A DNA stretch of 64,000 bases from Magnaporthiopsis rhizophila (Eukaryota > Ascomycota > Sordariomycetes > Magnaporthales > Magnaporthaceae). The stretch lies in contig PYSS01000144.1 of the NCBI GenBank assembly GCA_003049465.1, positions 25,615-89,614 on the forward strand. Direction: 5' to 3'. Made by a program: the position numbers and the translations under genes. Each line of letters starts with the position of its first letter. Position 1 is the stretch's first letter. The notes below the pieces were generated by a model. It did no database searches, was not told the origin of the DNA, and saw only the letters and a program-made list of their open reading frames with translations. Positions 46,806 to 58,572 of the stretch are shown here, piece after piece.

Positions 46806-47741
46806 CTAAGAAAGGTGCTCTACAGCCTCGCACGCATCGATCAGCGCGGACCTGACCTCGTCAACGTTTGCTTCTGCAAAGATGTTGTAGTGGTGGCCAG
46901 GTATGTCGACGACCTCCCGGAACAGGCCTGGTCGGTACTGGTCCCAGCCCAGCCTGCGGTCGTCTCGCGCGAGATCCACACGCGCAACGTCCTCCCCTCC
47001 CTCCATGGGGACGGCCTCCCGCGCGCGGAGGAGAATGGCCGGGGGCGGCAGCAGCAGCAGCGGTGAGCGCGCTGCGGCGGCGGTGGTGGTGACCCCGCTC
47101 GAAGCCCCCGGCCGCCTCGACAACGTCTCGTCGATGTTGTCGTCGCCCCACCGCGGCAGCGTCCACGTGTGGACCATGGCCGACGACTCGGCGAAGCACC
47201 TCTTGACCTTGGATTTCGTGTCGTCCTTGGTGGTGCTGCTGAAGGCGTGCTCGGTGGCCACGGCGATCTGGGCCGGGGACGCCGTCTTGGGCTTCGCGTC
47301 GCCGTTGGCATTGGCGTTGGCGTTGGGGTCGGCCAGCTGTGCCGGCGACGGCGCCGTCCGCAAGACCAGGGGGCACACGCTGTCGATCATGACGATGCCG
47401 ACGACGCGCAGCCACCTGTCGCCGGCCAGCAGGCGGCTCATCTCCAGCGAGATCAGGCCGCCGAGCGACCAGCCGCCCAGGATGATGGGGCCCCTACCAA
47501 TGGTGTTGCGCAGCAGGGTGACGTAGTGGCGGGCCATCTCGGGCAGGCCGCCGGCCCAGGGCTCGCCCGTGTGGAAGCGCGGGTTGGCGATGCCCCAGAT
47601 GGGGCGGCCGAGGGCCGGGTGCATGCAGTGGTAGCTGAAGGTTGTGCCACCGCCGTCGTGGATGAGCACCAGCGGCGTGCGTAGCGCCGCTGGGCTGGAT
47701 TGGTCGGGTTCTTCGATGAGATCCGGGTTCGCATCCCACAT
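46806..47741 (-). CDS. Stand-alone thioesterase-domain protein
   Basis: A single exon of 311 aa. It is an alpha/beta hydrolase of the polyketide/non-ribosomal-peptide thioesterase kind: LVLIHDGGGTTFSYH as the oxyanion loop, GGWSLGGLISLE with the nucleophile Ser (about residue 93), and GHHYNIF with the catalytic His (about residue 283). The lid region carries an Ala/Asn repeat (ANANANANGD) and Pro/Ala-rich low-complexity sequence. It is not fused to a carrier or synthase, and no synthase gene lies in the window. Such discrete enzymes may edit or release acyl chains in trans for a synthase elsewhere, or act as independent hydrolases. The precise substrate cannot be told from the sequence. Confidence 0.8.
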   Translation of the reverse strand: MWDANPDLIEEPDQSSPAALRTPLVLIHDGGGTTFSYHCMHPALGRPIWGIANPRFHTGEPWAGGLPEMARHYVTLLRNTIGRGPIILGGWSLGGLISLEMSRLLAGDRWLRVVGIVMIDSVCPLVLRTAPSPAQLADPNANANANGDAKPKTASPAQIAVATEHAFSSTTKDDTKSKVKRCFAESSAMVHTWTLPRWGDDNIDETLSRRPGASSGVTTTAAAARSPLLLLPPPAILLRAREAVPMEGGEDVARVDLARDDRRLGWDQYRPGLFREVVDIPGHHYNIFAEANVDEVRSALIDACEAVEHLS

Positions 47742-48867
47742 CTTGTTGTTGTCTTGTTCTCGTGGTTGTGAGTATCCTGAGGGGTTGGCAGAGACCCGTT
47801 CCGGGGTTGTCGCCGTTTAATGATCGTGGTGTGGCTTGGAGATGAGTGAATCGGTCAATTTTGTTCTCACTTTAGCGTCAGCTTACCTTGCCCCTCGTTT
47901 GCCTGATGGTTCAGCTGTTTGACGGTTTGCCAAGCTGGGCAAGGTGTTTGATGAGAAAAAGCCTCATCAAACAGACCTCAGCTAACGACTCTTAACACGT
48001 ATTATCCATCAGGCTTTGGACTGTGAACAGAGCACTCAGGACAAATTGGAGACTGCCCGTCTCCTTTTCCAGTCTCAAAGGACGGTGTGTAGTAAATGCG
48101 ACCTGTATGAGTCGTGCCACTCGAACGCTTCTCATGGCCCCTGCCAAGACGGCTCACATCACCCACGACAGTCGTCTCCGACTTTTTCTCCGGTTTCCGC
48201 ATTTCCCTCCGACTTCTTTCCGACTTTCTTTTCGGTAGCACGGTTCTCCATCATTCTTCCGACATGTTCCAGCAAACCTCCTCGCTATGTTGGTCAGCCC
48301 AGGTTGAGTCATTAGATGCCGCCATGTCACCTCCCGGTGAACAAACTTGAGAAACAACATGCAAATATATCGTGAGAGTCTTCCTTCCTACTCTTTGGTT
48401 CCATGTCGCGCATGTTGAAGAAGCGGGAGCGACACCTTGATGGGTGGCCACTTCCCGCTCGAACATGGCGCGTCCAATCAAATCGATCTTCGTTGGATGG
48501 ACCCTGCAGGGGCAGGCGCCTTCTCAATCCATCCCTTGCGGTAGGAAGCACCGTGGATGCAATTTTGTTTAGGCAATTTGCTCTAGGCTACCGCCGAACT
48601 CTCAGTCGGTTCGAAACGGCAATGCAATATGGAATCATCACCGTTCTTGGCTACTTCTCCTGCAGCGACCCAGCTCAGCCCCGAGATGATGTGCATCTTT
48701 TTTAGCCAGTCACCCCGACAATGAATCCCTAGTCTCTCTTGCTCTCTTGAACTCGCCGAATCCGATGCTCGATACGTCCCACCACCGACCAAAAGCCCCT
48801 TGAGGCGCCACGCCGTCCGACTGCCGCTCATTGCCTCTGACACTCGCTATCCTAAACGTCGCCGTCC
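47742..48867. other. Divergent intergenic region
   Basis: Promoter space between the thioesterase gene and the next plus-strand gene. No gene is seen. Confidence 0.55.
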
Positions 48868-49851
48868 ATGTCATCAAAGGGCCTCGCCAGCTCTCGCTGG
48901 GCCCCCGGCGCCCGGTCGAGGCCCGCCGCTTGGCCGCACAATGCCCTTCCTGCTTCCGCCGCTTTTGACACCCTGCCCTCCCCAGCCCGCTTCGATCACA
49001 ATCCCACGACTCCAACAACGGCCCTGCCCAGCGGTACCGCCTCCAAGCAGTGCCAGGAGGCCACACGCGCCAAGGCCGAGCTGTCCCGCTACACGCGCAT
49101 CGTGCGGCGAATGAAGTGGAAGCACCCCTTCCTCGACCAGGCCTACCACTTGGCCACTGGTGCCGCACCCGACGTTGCCGAGGCGGAGCTCATGTTCAAG
49201 ATAGATTTCCATGAATATTACGGAATGCTCGAGCGAGCACTAGTGCACCTGCAGCTCGTCTTTGGCATTGTTATATCTGGTCAGCACAGGGACCTCGGGC
49301 GGCTGACGCCGGCGGGCCAAGGCCAAGGACCAGCAGTAGCGGCGGGGGCGGCGGCGGAGGACAGGCCTAGGAGATATGCCCACAGCTACCATGCAAACGT
49401 CCTGGCGGCCCTGGACGACCCCGCGAACCCGCTCCACGGCGCCCTGGGCAGCCCCGACGTGCGGAGAGCCCTGAGCCGGGCCAAGGACCTGCGCAACCGC
49501 TGGAAGAACGCGGACGAGACCGCTGGCGCCGGAGATGGGGCGAACGGGTCGGCCGTGGGCGCCGCCACGAGCGGCGTCTCGAGGACGACGGTCACGGTGC
49601 TGCCCAACGGTAAGCATGTTGCGCATCTGCCGCTCGAGAGCTACGACCTCTCCAATATCCTGAGCATCGTCCACGAGGCACTCGACCGCGCCTATCTTGT
49701 TGCAGACGACTACGTCCAGCGCCTGCTTGCCCAAGCTGCTGCTGCTGGCGGGGCGGGGTCAGATGAGCAGTCGCTCGCGGACTCGTCTGAGACTGCCGAG
49801 GAAGATCAGTGGGAATTCTTCGTTGATGCGATGGACTGGGAGGCTATTTAA
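48868..49851 (+). CDS. Conserved-looking fungal protein of unknown function (327 aa)
   Basis: A single exon. I do not recognise a named domain. The N-terminal 65 residues are Ser/Pro/Ala-rich and probably disordered. From about residue 66 the protein is helical, with sequence that looks constrained (KQCQEATRAKAELSRYTRIV, KHPFLDQAYHLATG, FKIDFHEYYGMLERALVHL, YDLSNILSIVHEALDRAYLV) and an acidic/aromatic C-terminus (DQWEFFVDAMDWEAI). Low-complexity Gly/Ala inserts separate the helical blocks. There is no signal peptide or membrane segment. Codon composition matches neighbouring genes, and the clean single frame supports a real gene. Confidence 0.7.
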   Translation: MSSKGLASSRWAPGARSRPAAWPHNALPASAAFDTLPSPARFDHNPTTPTTALPSGTASKQCQEATRAKAELSRYTRIVRRMKWKHPFLDQAYHLATGAAPDVAEAELMFKIDFHEYYGMLERALVHLQLVFGIVISGQHRDLGRLTPAGQGQGPAVAAGAAAEDRPRRYAHSYHANVLAALDDPANPLHGALGSPDVRRALSRAKDLRNRWKNADETAGAGDGANGSAVGAATSGVSRTTVTVLPNGKHVAHLPLESYDLSNILSIVHEALDRAYLVADDYVQRLLAQAAAAGGAGSDEQSLADSSETAEEDQWEFFVDAMDWEAI

Positions 49852-50450
49852 ACCCCTTCCATAATGGCTTTCCCTTGGGTTCTCCCCGACAGCCACAATC
49901 TTTCTCCCTGGCCCTGGAATGGATCCCAGGCCTGCCCCGACGCCAATAATAGGCACCTAGCAGTGTGTGCGTACAGCTTGCACCCAGTCTCGTCTGGGGG
50001 CACCACCAAGTGGCTTCTCCTAGGTACAACCCACAATGATACATGTCAGAGTCTTATTGTTTCATTCTGTTTGGATTATCGATTCGCGACTGTCCTCGAC
50101 GTCGCCCGGGAAGAGATAGATAGAATGCGTATAGAACACGGCCCATAGATACCCCTACTTTAGACGAGAATGATCGCCCCTTCGAATGGATCACCATGCC
50201 TCTGGGCCCGCTCTGAGTGCGTTATGAATGCCAAACGGAAAACCCGCCAGAGCAGGCAAGATAGAATTAGTCAACCGATCATCTCCCGATGACTATTTAC
50301 CTGTAATTTTATATGTACAGTTTATACAAAACCATCCATTCTATGATTCTGTCTGAGAACACCCAAGTCCTGAAGAACGAGCCCGCTATGCCGCATCCCG
50401 GAGCTTGTTATTGCTCTGTCTGATGTTTCTGCGGTGGTACGGATGCTTAC
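49852..50450. other. Convergent intergenic region
   Basis: 3' flanks only. No gene is seen. Confidence 0.6.
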
Positions 50451-51136
50451 TCAACATCCCGTCATGGCCTATGTGAACAAGGTTAGCAAGCTTCAGTCAG
50501 CCTAAATCCCCCTCGTGCGTAGATTTGTGCCGAGCGCCGTGTCGTCGCATAATCGGCAGGGGCAGGAAACAAACTCACAGCCAGCTTGTTCTTCTCGTTC
50601 TGCTGGATGCCGCCCGCAAATTCTTTTTCCAGCTGCGCCACCACCGCCAGGTCGGCCTTGGTGCCCTTGAGCCCCTCGGCCTGTTGCAGCTCTGACTTTT
50701 GGGCATTGGCGACCTGTTTTTGTTTGACGAGTCGGGTCAGTCGAGGGACGAGGGTGAACTACAACACAATGCCGCTCCCCTTTGCATCAGTGAAACTCAC
50801 AGTAGCCAGGCCCGGGATGGCCGGGTTGCCGGGCTGGGCCGCCTTCTGGTTCTCCTCGCGGACCTTGATGCCGTCGTTGACGTAGCCGACCAGCACCTTC
50901 TTGGCCTCGGCGAGCTTTGCCTGGTCGATCTGCCCGTCCACGCTCAGCAGCCTCTTCACCTCGCCCACGGCCTGCTGCTCCATCTTTTGCAGGGCAATGT
51001 TCTTGTCGATCCCGTCGGCCAGCTTCTTGGATGCCACACAGTCCGCCGCCTTCTCCCCGACCGGGGCGTCCGGGAGGGCGAGGGCTTGAACTGCCGCGGC
51101 GGAGACGAGGGCGGCGAGGATGGTCTTGGTGTGCAT
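50451..51136 (-). CDS. Small secreted protein (162 aa)
   Basis: The exons on the minus strand are 51136-50801, 50713-50579 and 50468-50451; the last exon is only 18 nt (AMTGC and stop). Both introns start GTGAGT and keep phase, and the last has branch GCTAAC. A signal peptide (residues 1-20, MHTKTILAALVSAAAVQALA) precedes a helical, Lys/Glu/Gln-rich mature protein with two Cys only, one near the start (ADCVASKKLADGI) and one as the last residue. The layout (helices, terminal Cys pair, no domain name) fits a fungal family of unknown function. TATAAAG on the minus strand at 51299-51304 is a candidate TATA box about 165 bp upstream. A start at 51238 would hide the signal peptide. Confidence 0.75.
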
Positions 51137-51655
51137 TTTGAGGAAACAGGGAAAGGGGCTAGGGAAGAGAGATAACGTGAAGAGCAGGGTTGTTATATAA
51201 TTACGCCGATAACTGTTTAATGCGGCTGAGATGCTCAAGACGGAATGTGCTGTAGAGCTCGAAAAAGAGGCCTCGAGAAGCTGCGAGAGACCCTAGGCTT
51301 TATACCTTCCAAGAAGGCCACTCCGGATCTCCGCGGGCGTGATGCCTGACAACAGCCTATCCCCCCAAAGACACACTCTCCCCCACTTCTCCGCTACTAG
51401 CAGACATAAGATGATAGATCGCAGGATTGAGGCACCGAGCTGGCGGCGGTTGGCCGGCTGGACTCCCGATAGAATCGAGCGTCTCCTCGGGTGCGTGCAT
51501 ACGAGGCGAGAAACAAAGATTGGCAAAAGTACCCTGCCGTCGAAGCTTTCTCCAATCCCTCCGTGGCTCTAGCCCGGATCAGCTACAAGCCGGCGTTCGT
51601 CCCAAAGGCAGGACGGCATGCGAACATGCGCGTTTACCTGCCCAGACACGTGGGA

Positions 51656-51720
<65 letters not shown>

Positions 51721-52641
51721 TATGTATACATGTAAACGAGCCTGAGAGCGAGCTCGAAGAAACATTCACCCACAACACAACGGACGCCATGGCAGTCCCC
51801 TCCGGCCACGGTTCCATACACGGGACGATGGGACGCAGAGTCCCGCCTGGAGCTACACGTCAGCCTGCAAGCCCTATCTATGCAACGATCCGAACAAGAA
51901 CGGCCCGTTCCCAATGAAATGTTTGGCCCAAAAGCGTCAGTAAGCCTCCCGCGGGGAATAAAGCATATCTCGACTACTGGACCCGATTTGCAATAATAAG
52001 CTTTTCACCCAAAGACTGGGGGAAACAAACAGGGCGAGGCTCGGCTTTGTGCCGATTTTGCGGTACGTCTCGTCGAACATCGAACGGGTGGAGTCCAGGC
52101 GCCCAGAGCAGACAAACATTGGCACCTGTCAAAGCAGAACCGACGCCTTGGCCTTTTAATTTTTTGTCTTTTCATGTTCGTGATTCGTGCTGACTGAGAG
52201 AAGACGCGAAGACGAGGGGATTATATAGAATCCCACACACGTAGGTAGGCAAACAGAACTGGCCAGATGATGCAGGAGGACGGGCAGACTCGGACGAGAC
52301 GGCGAACGAGATACCCACAGACAGAAAAAAAAATAGAAAACCAAAACGCCGCCCCCAACGGCAAAAGCACGCAAACAGTAACTCCAGCTGAAGCAATCGA
52401 AATCCGACTACAGCTCTGCTTGTCCAATCGTTATCCTTGCCCATAGGCCGACAAGGTCGAGAACATGCCAAAGATCCCCCCGCCCTGTCTAACTAGAACT
52501 CGAGCTCGCCGACTCGCAGGTACCGCTTGTTTTACCGCCCTCTTGAAGAAATCAAATAATTAGGTGCCCGTGGGATATGTGGTGAATATGCACAAACCAT
52601 CACCAACCGCAAGGCACCGATTGGATGCTGCACGGAAACTG
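51137..52641. other. Intergenic region with a long TG microsatellite
   Basis: 5' flank of the small secreted gene and 3' flank of the kinesin. No gene is seen. Confidence 0.55.
51657..51719. repeat. (TG)31 microsatellite
   Basis: About 63 nt of uninterrupted TG dinucleotides. It lies in non-coding DNA and should vary in length between strains. Confidence 0.95.
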
Positions 52642-55600
52642 TTATGTGGATTCCCTGTGATCTCGGAGCTTCTTGGTTGACTTGGCCGTTCCGATGTGAG
52701 TGTTGTGGACTGAAAGGGCGGTCGTCAGCAATGTCCCTGAGAGGAAGAGAGAAAACGGCAGCAAGCAGCTGTACGAAAACATTACCTTTGGTTGCGAACC
52801 GCAAGCTCGTGATGGTCTCCTTGAGGTGCGCCTCAAGCGGGCTGACCATGACAAACATGAGCGTCTTGGAGTTCCCACCCAGCGAGTATTGCAGCAGGTG
52901 CGTCAGCTTGGAGTTGCGGTACGGGACGTGGCCCTGCCCCTTGCCTAGTGCCTCGATGACGTCGCCGAGGCACGAGAGCGACTTGTTGATGTTCTGCGTC
53001 TCGCGCATCCGGTCGCCCTCGACCTGCGAGTGCTTCAGCCGCTCCGAGCCGGCCAGGTCCACCAGGTTCAGCGTGCCCTCGCACCGCTCACCCGTGGCCG
53101 CGTTCTCGCCCACGAGCTTCAGGATGAAGACCGAGTGCGACCGTGACGACCGCTCGTTGGCCTTGGTCGCCGCCACCGAGCGGTTGCTCTGCGCCTCCTC
53201 CAGCATCTGCTCTACGCGCCCTGCCGAGTCGAGCGGGACGGTGCGGCAGTTAACCACGGTCGTCTGCTTCCGGACATCGTCATGCTGGATGCTGAGCTTC
53301 CTCCGCGCGCCCTCGGGCGCTAGGAGGTCGTGGAGCTCCTCGTTGTATACCTCGACGAACGACCCGACCATTTGGTAGCTCCAGGATTTGTCTCTGAGCC
53401 GCTCCGCCTCGTCGTAGATCATGTGCACGGCCCTCGGGATCATGCCGTCGGCGCTGGACATGGTGAAGGTCTTGCCCGACCCCGTCTGGCCGTAGCAGAA
53501 TATGCAGACGTTGTAGCCGTCCAGCGCGCTCTGCACCAGCTGCGAGATCTCGCCGAAAATCTCCTCGTTCTGCGTCTGAGGCGTGAAGACGCGATCAAAC
53601 TCAAACGGCATCGTCTTGCGGCTGACGTTGCCCGTGGCGCTGCGCTCCTCGGGACCCGTGACGTCAAGCTGAGCCGACGTCTTGAGGTCGGGGAACCCGA
53701 GAGTCGCTGCCGCGCCCTCAGAGGGGTCGAGAACGGGGCGAACTCTGCACATGACCCGGATATTGCCCTTCAGCTCCTGGTACTTGTTGAAGAGGACCCG
53801 GCGCTCCGTCTCCTCCTTGATGAGCTTCTCGCGCGCAGTCTCCGCGATGGCGAGGGCCTCCTGGAGACGGGCCTCCATCTCGCTGAACGAGTCGGATTGC
53901 TGCTGGTTGCTGGACTCCAGGAATCTGACCTTGCCCGTGAGCTGCTGGATCTGCGCCTCGAGCGTCAGGTTTGCCGTCGTCATCTCGATGACTGCCTTCT
54001 GGACGCCGTCCTTAAGCGTGATTTCGCGGTCGAGATCGCCCTTTAACCTCTCAATCTGGGAGCGCATCTCATCTATGTCCCGGTCTTTCTCGTGCATGGC
54101 TCGGCTCGCCTCCTGTTGCTTCGACCCGAGCTGCGAGCGCATCTCGTCCAGCTGCCTCTCGCTGCGTGCCCTCTCCTCCTCCAGCTGTGCCCGGAACCGA
54201 CGCTCCGCTGCCTCGACGGCTTCCAGTTCGCTCCGCTGCACCCTGGTGGTCTCGTGTTCGAGTTCCCTCCGAAGCCTTTCGAGCTCGTGCTGGTGGTCAC
54301 GTGCCTGGCCATCCAGCTCAAACTTGTGGCTGCGGCGCTCCGTTTCGAGATCTAGGGTTAGTGTCTGCACCTGTTGTCGCAGCTCGGCAAGCTCAGAGTC
54401 GAGCTTTTCTCGGTCTTTTTGCAGGCCTTCTGCCCTGCTAGTGGCGAGCTCGACCACCTGCTCCATGGCCTTCCTCTCCGACATGGACACGTTCATGACC
54501 TCCTTCATGGCCATCCATTGCGATTCGACATTGTTAAGTCTCTCATCAACATCCCATGCTTTGAACTCGAAATTTCTAGTGTTAGTTTCTTTTGAAAGGA
54601 AGGGCGGACGATATTTGGTGGGAGAGCTGGTCATGAGGTTCCCATCCCGCTGCTTCAGCGCCTTGATGGAGCTCTCAAAGATCTCCACCTTGGCGTCAAA
54701 GGACCGACCAAGACAGGTGGGTGTCTTTGGCGGTGCCGGCGGAGACGGCGCAACTGAGCGCGTGTCCCCCGTGGCTTGAACCGGCGAGGCCGGCTGAAAA
54801 GCCTGAGTGTTCCGGCTGCTCTTTTGGCGCACTGTGACGTTCCCGAGGATGCCGTCTAACGGCTCCTTGGGGCCCGGGGCGGACGGGCCGGTCGTCAAGT
54901 CGGAGACCGCTTGATCTCCGCAGTTGCTGGTGAGATCCTTCGGGTCCTCGTCATCGGCGATACGCAAGCGCTTGACCCCGTCGACGAGGGACTTGAGAGA
55001 GCTTTCTCTATCTTTCCGCCTGGCTGTTGGGCGACCGGCTAGCGACTGCGTCGACTTGACCTCCCGCAGCTTGCTTGGCCGCAGGGATCCGGTTCTTGCT
55101 TGCTGATATTGACTGGAGAAAATTAGTGTATCTTTCGTACCGTTTTGCTGATTCGAGGCGGCCGTCGGTGCCTCTTCTATATCCCCATAAGCTCCGAAAG
55201 CGGTGGCCGGACGTGGCCTAGCAGCCCCTCGAGGAGCTCCACTGATCGATTTCGCGAAGGAAGATGGCGGCTGCCGGGCAGCCGCGGCAGCTGGTGGGCG
55301 TGCGCCTGGCCCGACGCTGAATGCATAGCTGCTCTTGGTGGGCTGTCGTGGGGCGGGGCCGGCCGTTGGTGCCTTGGTCGCAAGCGCACTCACGCCCGCG
55401 GCGGACGGTGGTCGTATCTGTTGGGCGCGCCGGTTAGCTTCGCGAGCACGGGGGGACGAACATTGGGGCAGGGAGGCAGGTGCATGAGAGGGCATACTCC
55501 TGATGCCAGGCCGACAATTGAGGTGGCCTTGACACCTCCCCTTGGGGCGGGAGTGGCTGATACGCTTGATTTGGCTCCATAGCACTCTCCTCCCCTCTCG

Positions 55601-56022
55601 GCGAGGGTCTTGCGTTGCTTCGCATCTGGCTGTGGGACTGTTTTGGACGACGGCGATAATTAGCAGAAGCACGGCAGCGGCTACGCTAACAGGAGATGGA
55701 AGACTAACATTCACTGTTTATCCTCTTGCTGCCCAGGTTGGCCTGGGGTGGGAGCAGCATCGTCGGTTTGGCGGCGGCGCGGGTGTTGCTTTGGGATTCG
55801 GATATCTCGTGCAGCCCAAACGCTCGGCTTGGAGGCCGGAGACCCGAAGGGCGGTGAGCCTGGAGGGGTAATCGCGAGCGCCTCGGTCAGTATTGGAAGC
55901 GACCGTTTGTCCGCGACGGCGACGAGAACGACGAAGACAAACAGGGGCCCGGGGCAGGTGGATGCGCGTCTGCGGCAGCATGGGGCGCCGTGGCTAAAAC
56001 TTACCGTGGTCTCGGTCTCCAT
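52642..56022 (-). CDS. klpA: Kinesin-14 (KlpA/Kar3-type) C-terminal motor
   Basis: The exons on the minus strand are 56022-56005 (18 nt, METETT), 55859-55715, 55637-55498, 55417-52786 and 52709-52642 (1000 aa, all phases consistent, branch sites in every intron). The hand-built 5' exons restore a family-like N-terminus (HRPSGLRPPSRAFGLHEIS ... KQRKTLAERGGE ... GLASGIRPPS), whereas the long open frame upstream of 55417 is intron read-through. The tail to about residue 390 is basic and disordered. A coiled coil of about 250 residues follows, then the neck KGNIRVMCRVRP (about 648) and the motor: P-loop GQTGSGKT (about 746), switch I SSRSH (about 859), switch II DLAGSE (about 892). It ends FATKVHNTHIGTAK. 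Kinesin-14s are minus-end motors acting in spindle formation and nuclear movement. Confidence 0.92.
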
Positions 56023-57039
56023 GTCGAGGGCGCGAAGGCGCTGGATCAGCTGATGATAGACCGCAAAGCTTGAAGCAAGGAGCAGCGCTCCCGACGTGAG
56101 GGGGGCTGGAGGACTCGTGGTGACGGAGGCTTCGCCTGGCTTCGCGCAGCAGACGGGTCTGCGAAAGGCATCGGGGGAGAGCACCCAGATATTGCTGGTG
56201 CTAGGCGCGGCTCGGGTGCCATGGGTCAGCGACGTGCTGGTGGATTTTCGCCTGTGCTCTGCTGTGATGCGGAGAGGGACCATCAGCCGCCAATCCCGCT
56301 ATTTGTTTACGCCTGGTTGCGGGCGCAACACACTGCACTCTGGCCCTGTAGCCACTCAGCGCAGCTGGGGTGGAGCCCCTCGTTGCGTGGTGGGGCACCA
56401 GCCGGAGCCTGTCATTCCAGCCGTGCACGGACCATATGCAACCAACGTCAGAGTCGTGGCCCCCACTCTGCCGACCTGAATCGAGGCAGCCACATGCGCG
56501 ACATGCAGGTGCTTCGATCCCCTTTCACATGCCTCCCACGCATCCATATTTTCTGTCCCTTCCCGCAGGTGTGGCCTTACAAGTGAGCGGGAGCAGCGCC
56601 CAACAAATCGTTAACTCAGTAGCATGTTCCAAGTAAGCCGGCCTCCTCGAAACTCGCGCAGATTCGTCCAAGGCTTCACGCCACGCCTGTCGCCGCTGTC
56701 CGAAAAGTATCCCCTCCAAGCATAGCACTTAGCCTCAAAGCTAGAAGGAGGCGGTCTCTAGCCCCTCCTTTATGTCGATACCTGCTACCAACAAAGCTCC
56801 CTAAATACGGCAGCATATATCGCGCCCCGACTCCTGTTCGGTTCTCCACCTCCGGCCTTCCCGCACTCCAACGCACCCGCATGCAAACGGCTCGGACAGT
56901 TGGGGAGTCCCTGGCTCGCGAAAAGTCAAAACCCTCAACCCTCCCTCACCGGATAGCCTCGTCCGACTCGATCTAGAGCATCTAGAGCCACCCCAGCACA
57001 CATCTCCTACACAGGGCAGCCGCCCGAGAAGCCGCCGCG
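56023..57039. other. Divergent promoter region of the kinesin and acyltransferase genes
   Basis: About 1 kb with only short random frames. It serves both genes. Confidence 0.6.
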
Positions 57040-58135
57040 ATGGAGAAGTTTTCCCAGTTCCGGGACCGAGGTCAGTGATCTGTGTACCAGTTATATCTCA
57101 CGTTCCAAGATCCCGCACCGGCATTGACACTGACGATTCCCTTTCCCGCAACCCCCAGGCTCCGGCATCTCTCCGTTCTTGCCCATATCTACCCCGTCGG
57201 GCAGCTACCTATGGCTGGCCGCCCACGCCACGCTCTTCTTTCTGCGTTTGCCCATCTTCCTCGGCTATGTCTCATTATACCTTCTGGTCCTTCATAACCT
57301 GCCCTTCCCCTTGGGCGTGCGCAAGCTCCTGCTGTGGGGGACGATGGCAATACCGGGCATCTGGTGGGTAGACCTGCAGCTCGACGGCGTCAAGCGCGGC
57401 CACGTCGCCCAGCAATCGGAACGTCTCCCGCAGGGGCCGTCGGTCATCGCCGCCAACTTCACCTCGCCCATCGACTCGCTCTATCTTGCCGCTGTGTTCG
57501 ACCCCATCTTCACCATCTCGTACCCACACACCCGCAAGGTCCGCCATGTTTCGCTGCTCCGCATGGTCCTGTACGCCCTCAGCCCCGCTCAGCTGCGCGA
57601 TGACGAGTTGCAGAACCCGGCCGGCCTCGTCGACCTCGCCGCCCTCATGCGCCGCTACCCGGACCGAACCATCGTCGTCTTCCCCGAGTGCGGCACCACC
57701 AACGGCAGGGGCATCCTCCCCCTGGCGCCCAGCCTCGCCGCCGTCCCGGCGGACAGGGGCATCTACCCCGTCAGCATCCGCTACACGGCCCCGGACATCA
57801 CGACACCCGTCCCGAGCGCGTGGCTGTCCTTCTTCTGGAAGCTTCTCAGCAGGCCCACGCACTGCATCCGCGTTAGAATCGCCGAGGTCCAGTATAACAA
57901 CGCCGCTGCAGCCACGAACGGGAACATGAACGGCGCTGGAGAGTCCTCGTCGGAGCATGGCGCCCTTTTGGACGGCTCGGCGGACGGCGGTGACATCACG
58001 GCCGAGGAACAACGGACTCTCGATAAAATTGCCGAGGCGCTCGCGCGTCTGGGCCGCAACAAGCGCGTCGGCCTAACTCTACAGGACAAGGCCGCGTTTG
58101 TGACGCTGTGGCAAAAGTCACGGCGCTGGCTTTGA
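57040..58135 (+). CDS. LOA1: Lysophosphatidate acyltransferase-like protein (Loa1/Vps66 type)
   Basis: The exons are 57040-57070 and 57159-58135 (335 aa). The 88-nt intron has donor GTCAGT and branch ACTGAC. The N-terminus MEKFSQFRDRGSGISPFLP matches the start of yeast Loa1/Vps66 in kind (MEK-x-x-x-W/F-R-D). Hydrophobic segments (about residues 24-58 and 66-82) indicate an ER or lipid-droplet membrane anchor. The PlsC-type block is NFTSPIDSLYL, with Phe where the classical NHxxxxD acyltransferase has His. A second block reads VVFPECGTTNGRGILP, a variant of the FPEGTRS loop. In yeast the enzyme makes oleoyl-phosphatidic acid and affects lipid droplets. A loop rich in Ser/Gly/Asn at about residue 270 is extra. 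Confidence 0.85.
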
Positions 58136-58572
58136 CGGTGGGTGTTTCCCGTGGTGGATGGCTCCCGTGCTGGGTGGCTTGATAATGCTCCTATTCTGTT
58201 GAAATTTTGCTATGCGTTAACTATGGGCTTGTTTCCCGTTAGAAAGTTTAATGCGTGGAATCCTGTCGAGAATACGATTCTGGAAATAAGATGTTTTTTC
58301 CCCTGGAGTCTCCGGCAGGATGTCAGTAGGAGAGAAGTCTGCACTTGGTGGGCAAAAAGGGGCGGTCACGGTCACTTCCTGGTCTACCGGGGTGGCACGC
58401 TCAAATGTCGAGGGGGTGTTCTCTTTGACAAAAAGAACAATTAAAAAAAGATTTGCTTCGCTTAATTTTCCCTGATCCGCTAGTGACACCGAAAGCCAAA
58501 ACCCAGTGCTAATCTAAAGCCTCCCTATTTTCCCACCCTACAAAACAGCACAAAATTGAATTATGGCAAATA
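58136..58572. other. Convergent intergenic region
   Basis: 3' flanks of the acyltransferase and ILV3. No gene is seen. Confidence 0.6.

Noticed and set aside
53682..54779. Plus-strand Ser/Arg-rich frame of 365 codons opposite the kinesin coiled coil
   Set aside because: Antisense of Glu/Leu/Arg-rich coiled coil gives Ser/Leu-rich open frames by chance.
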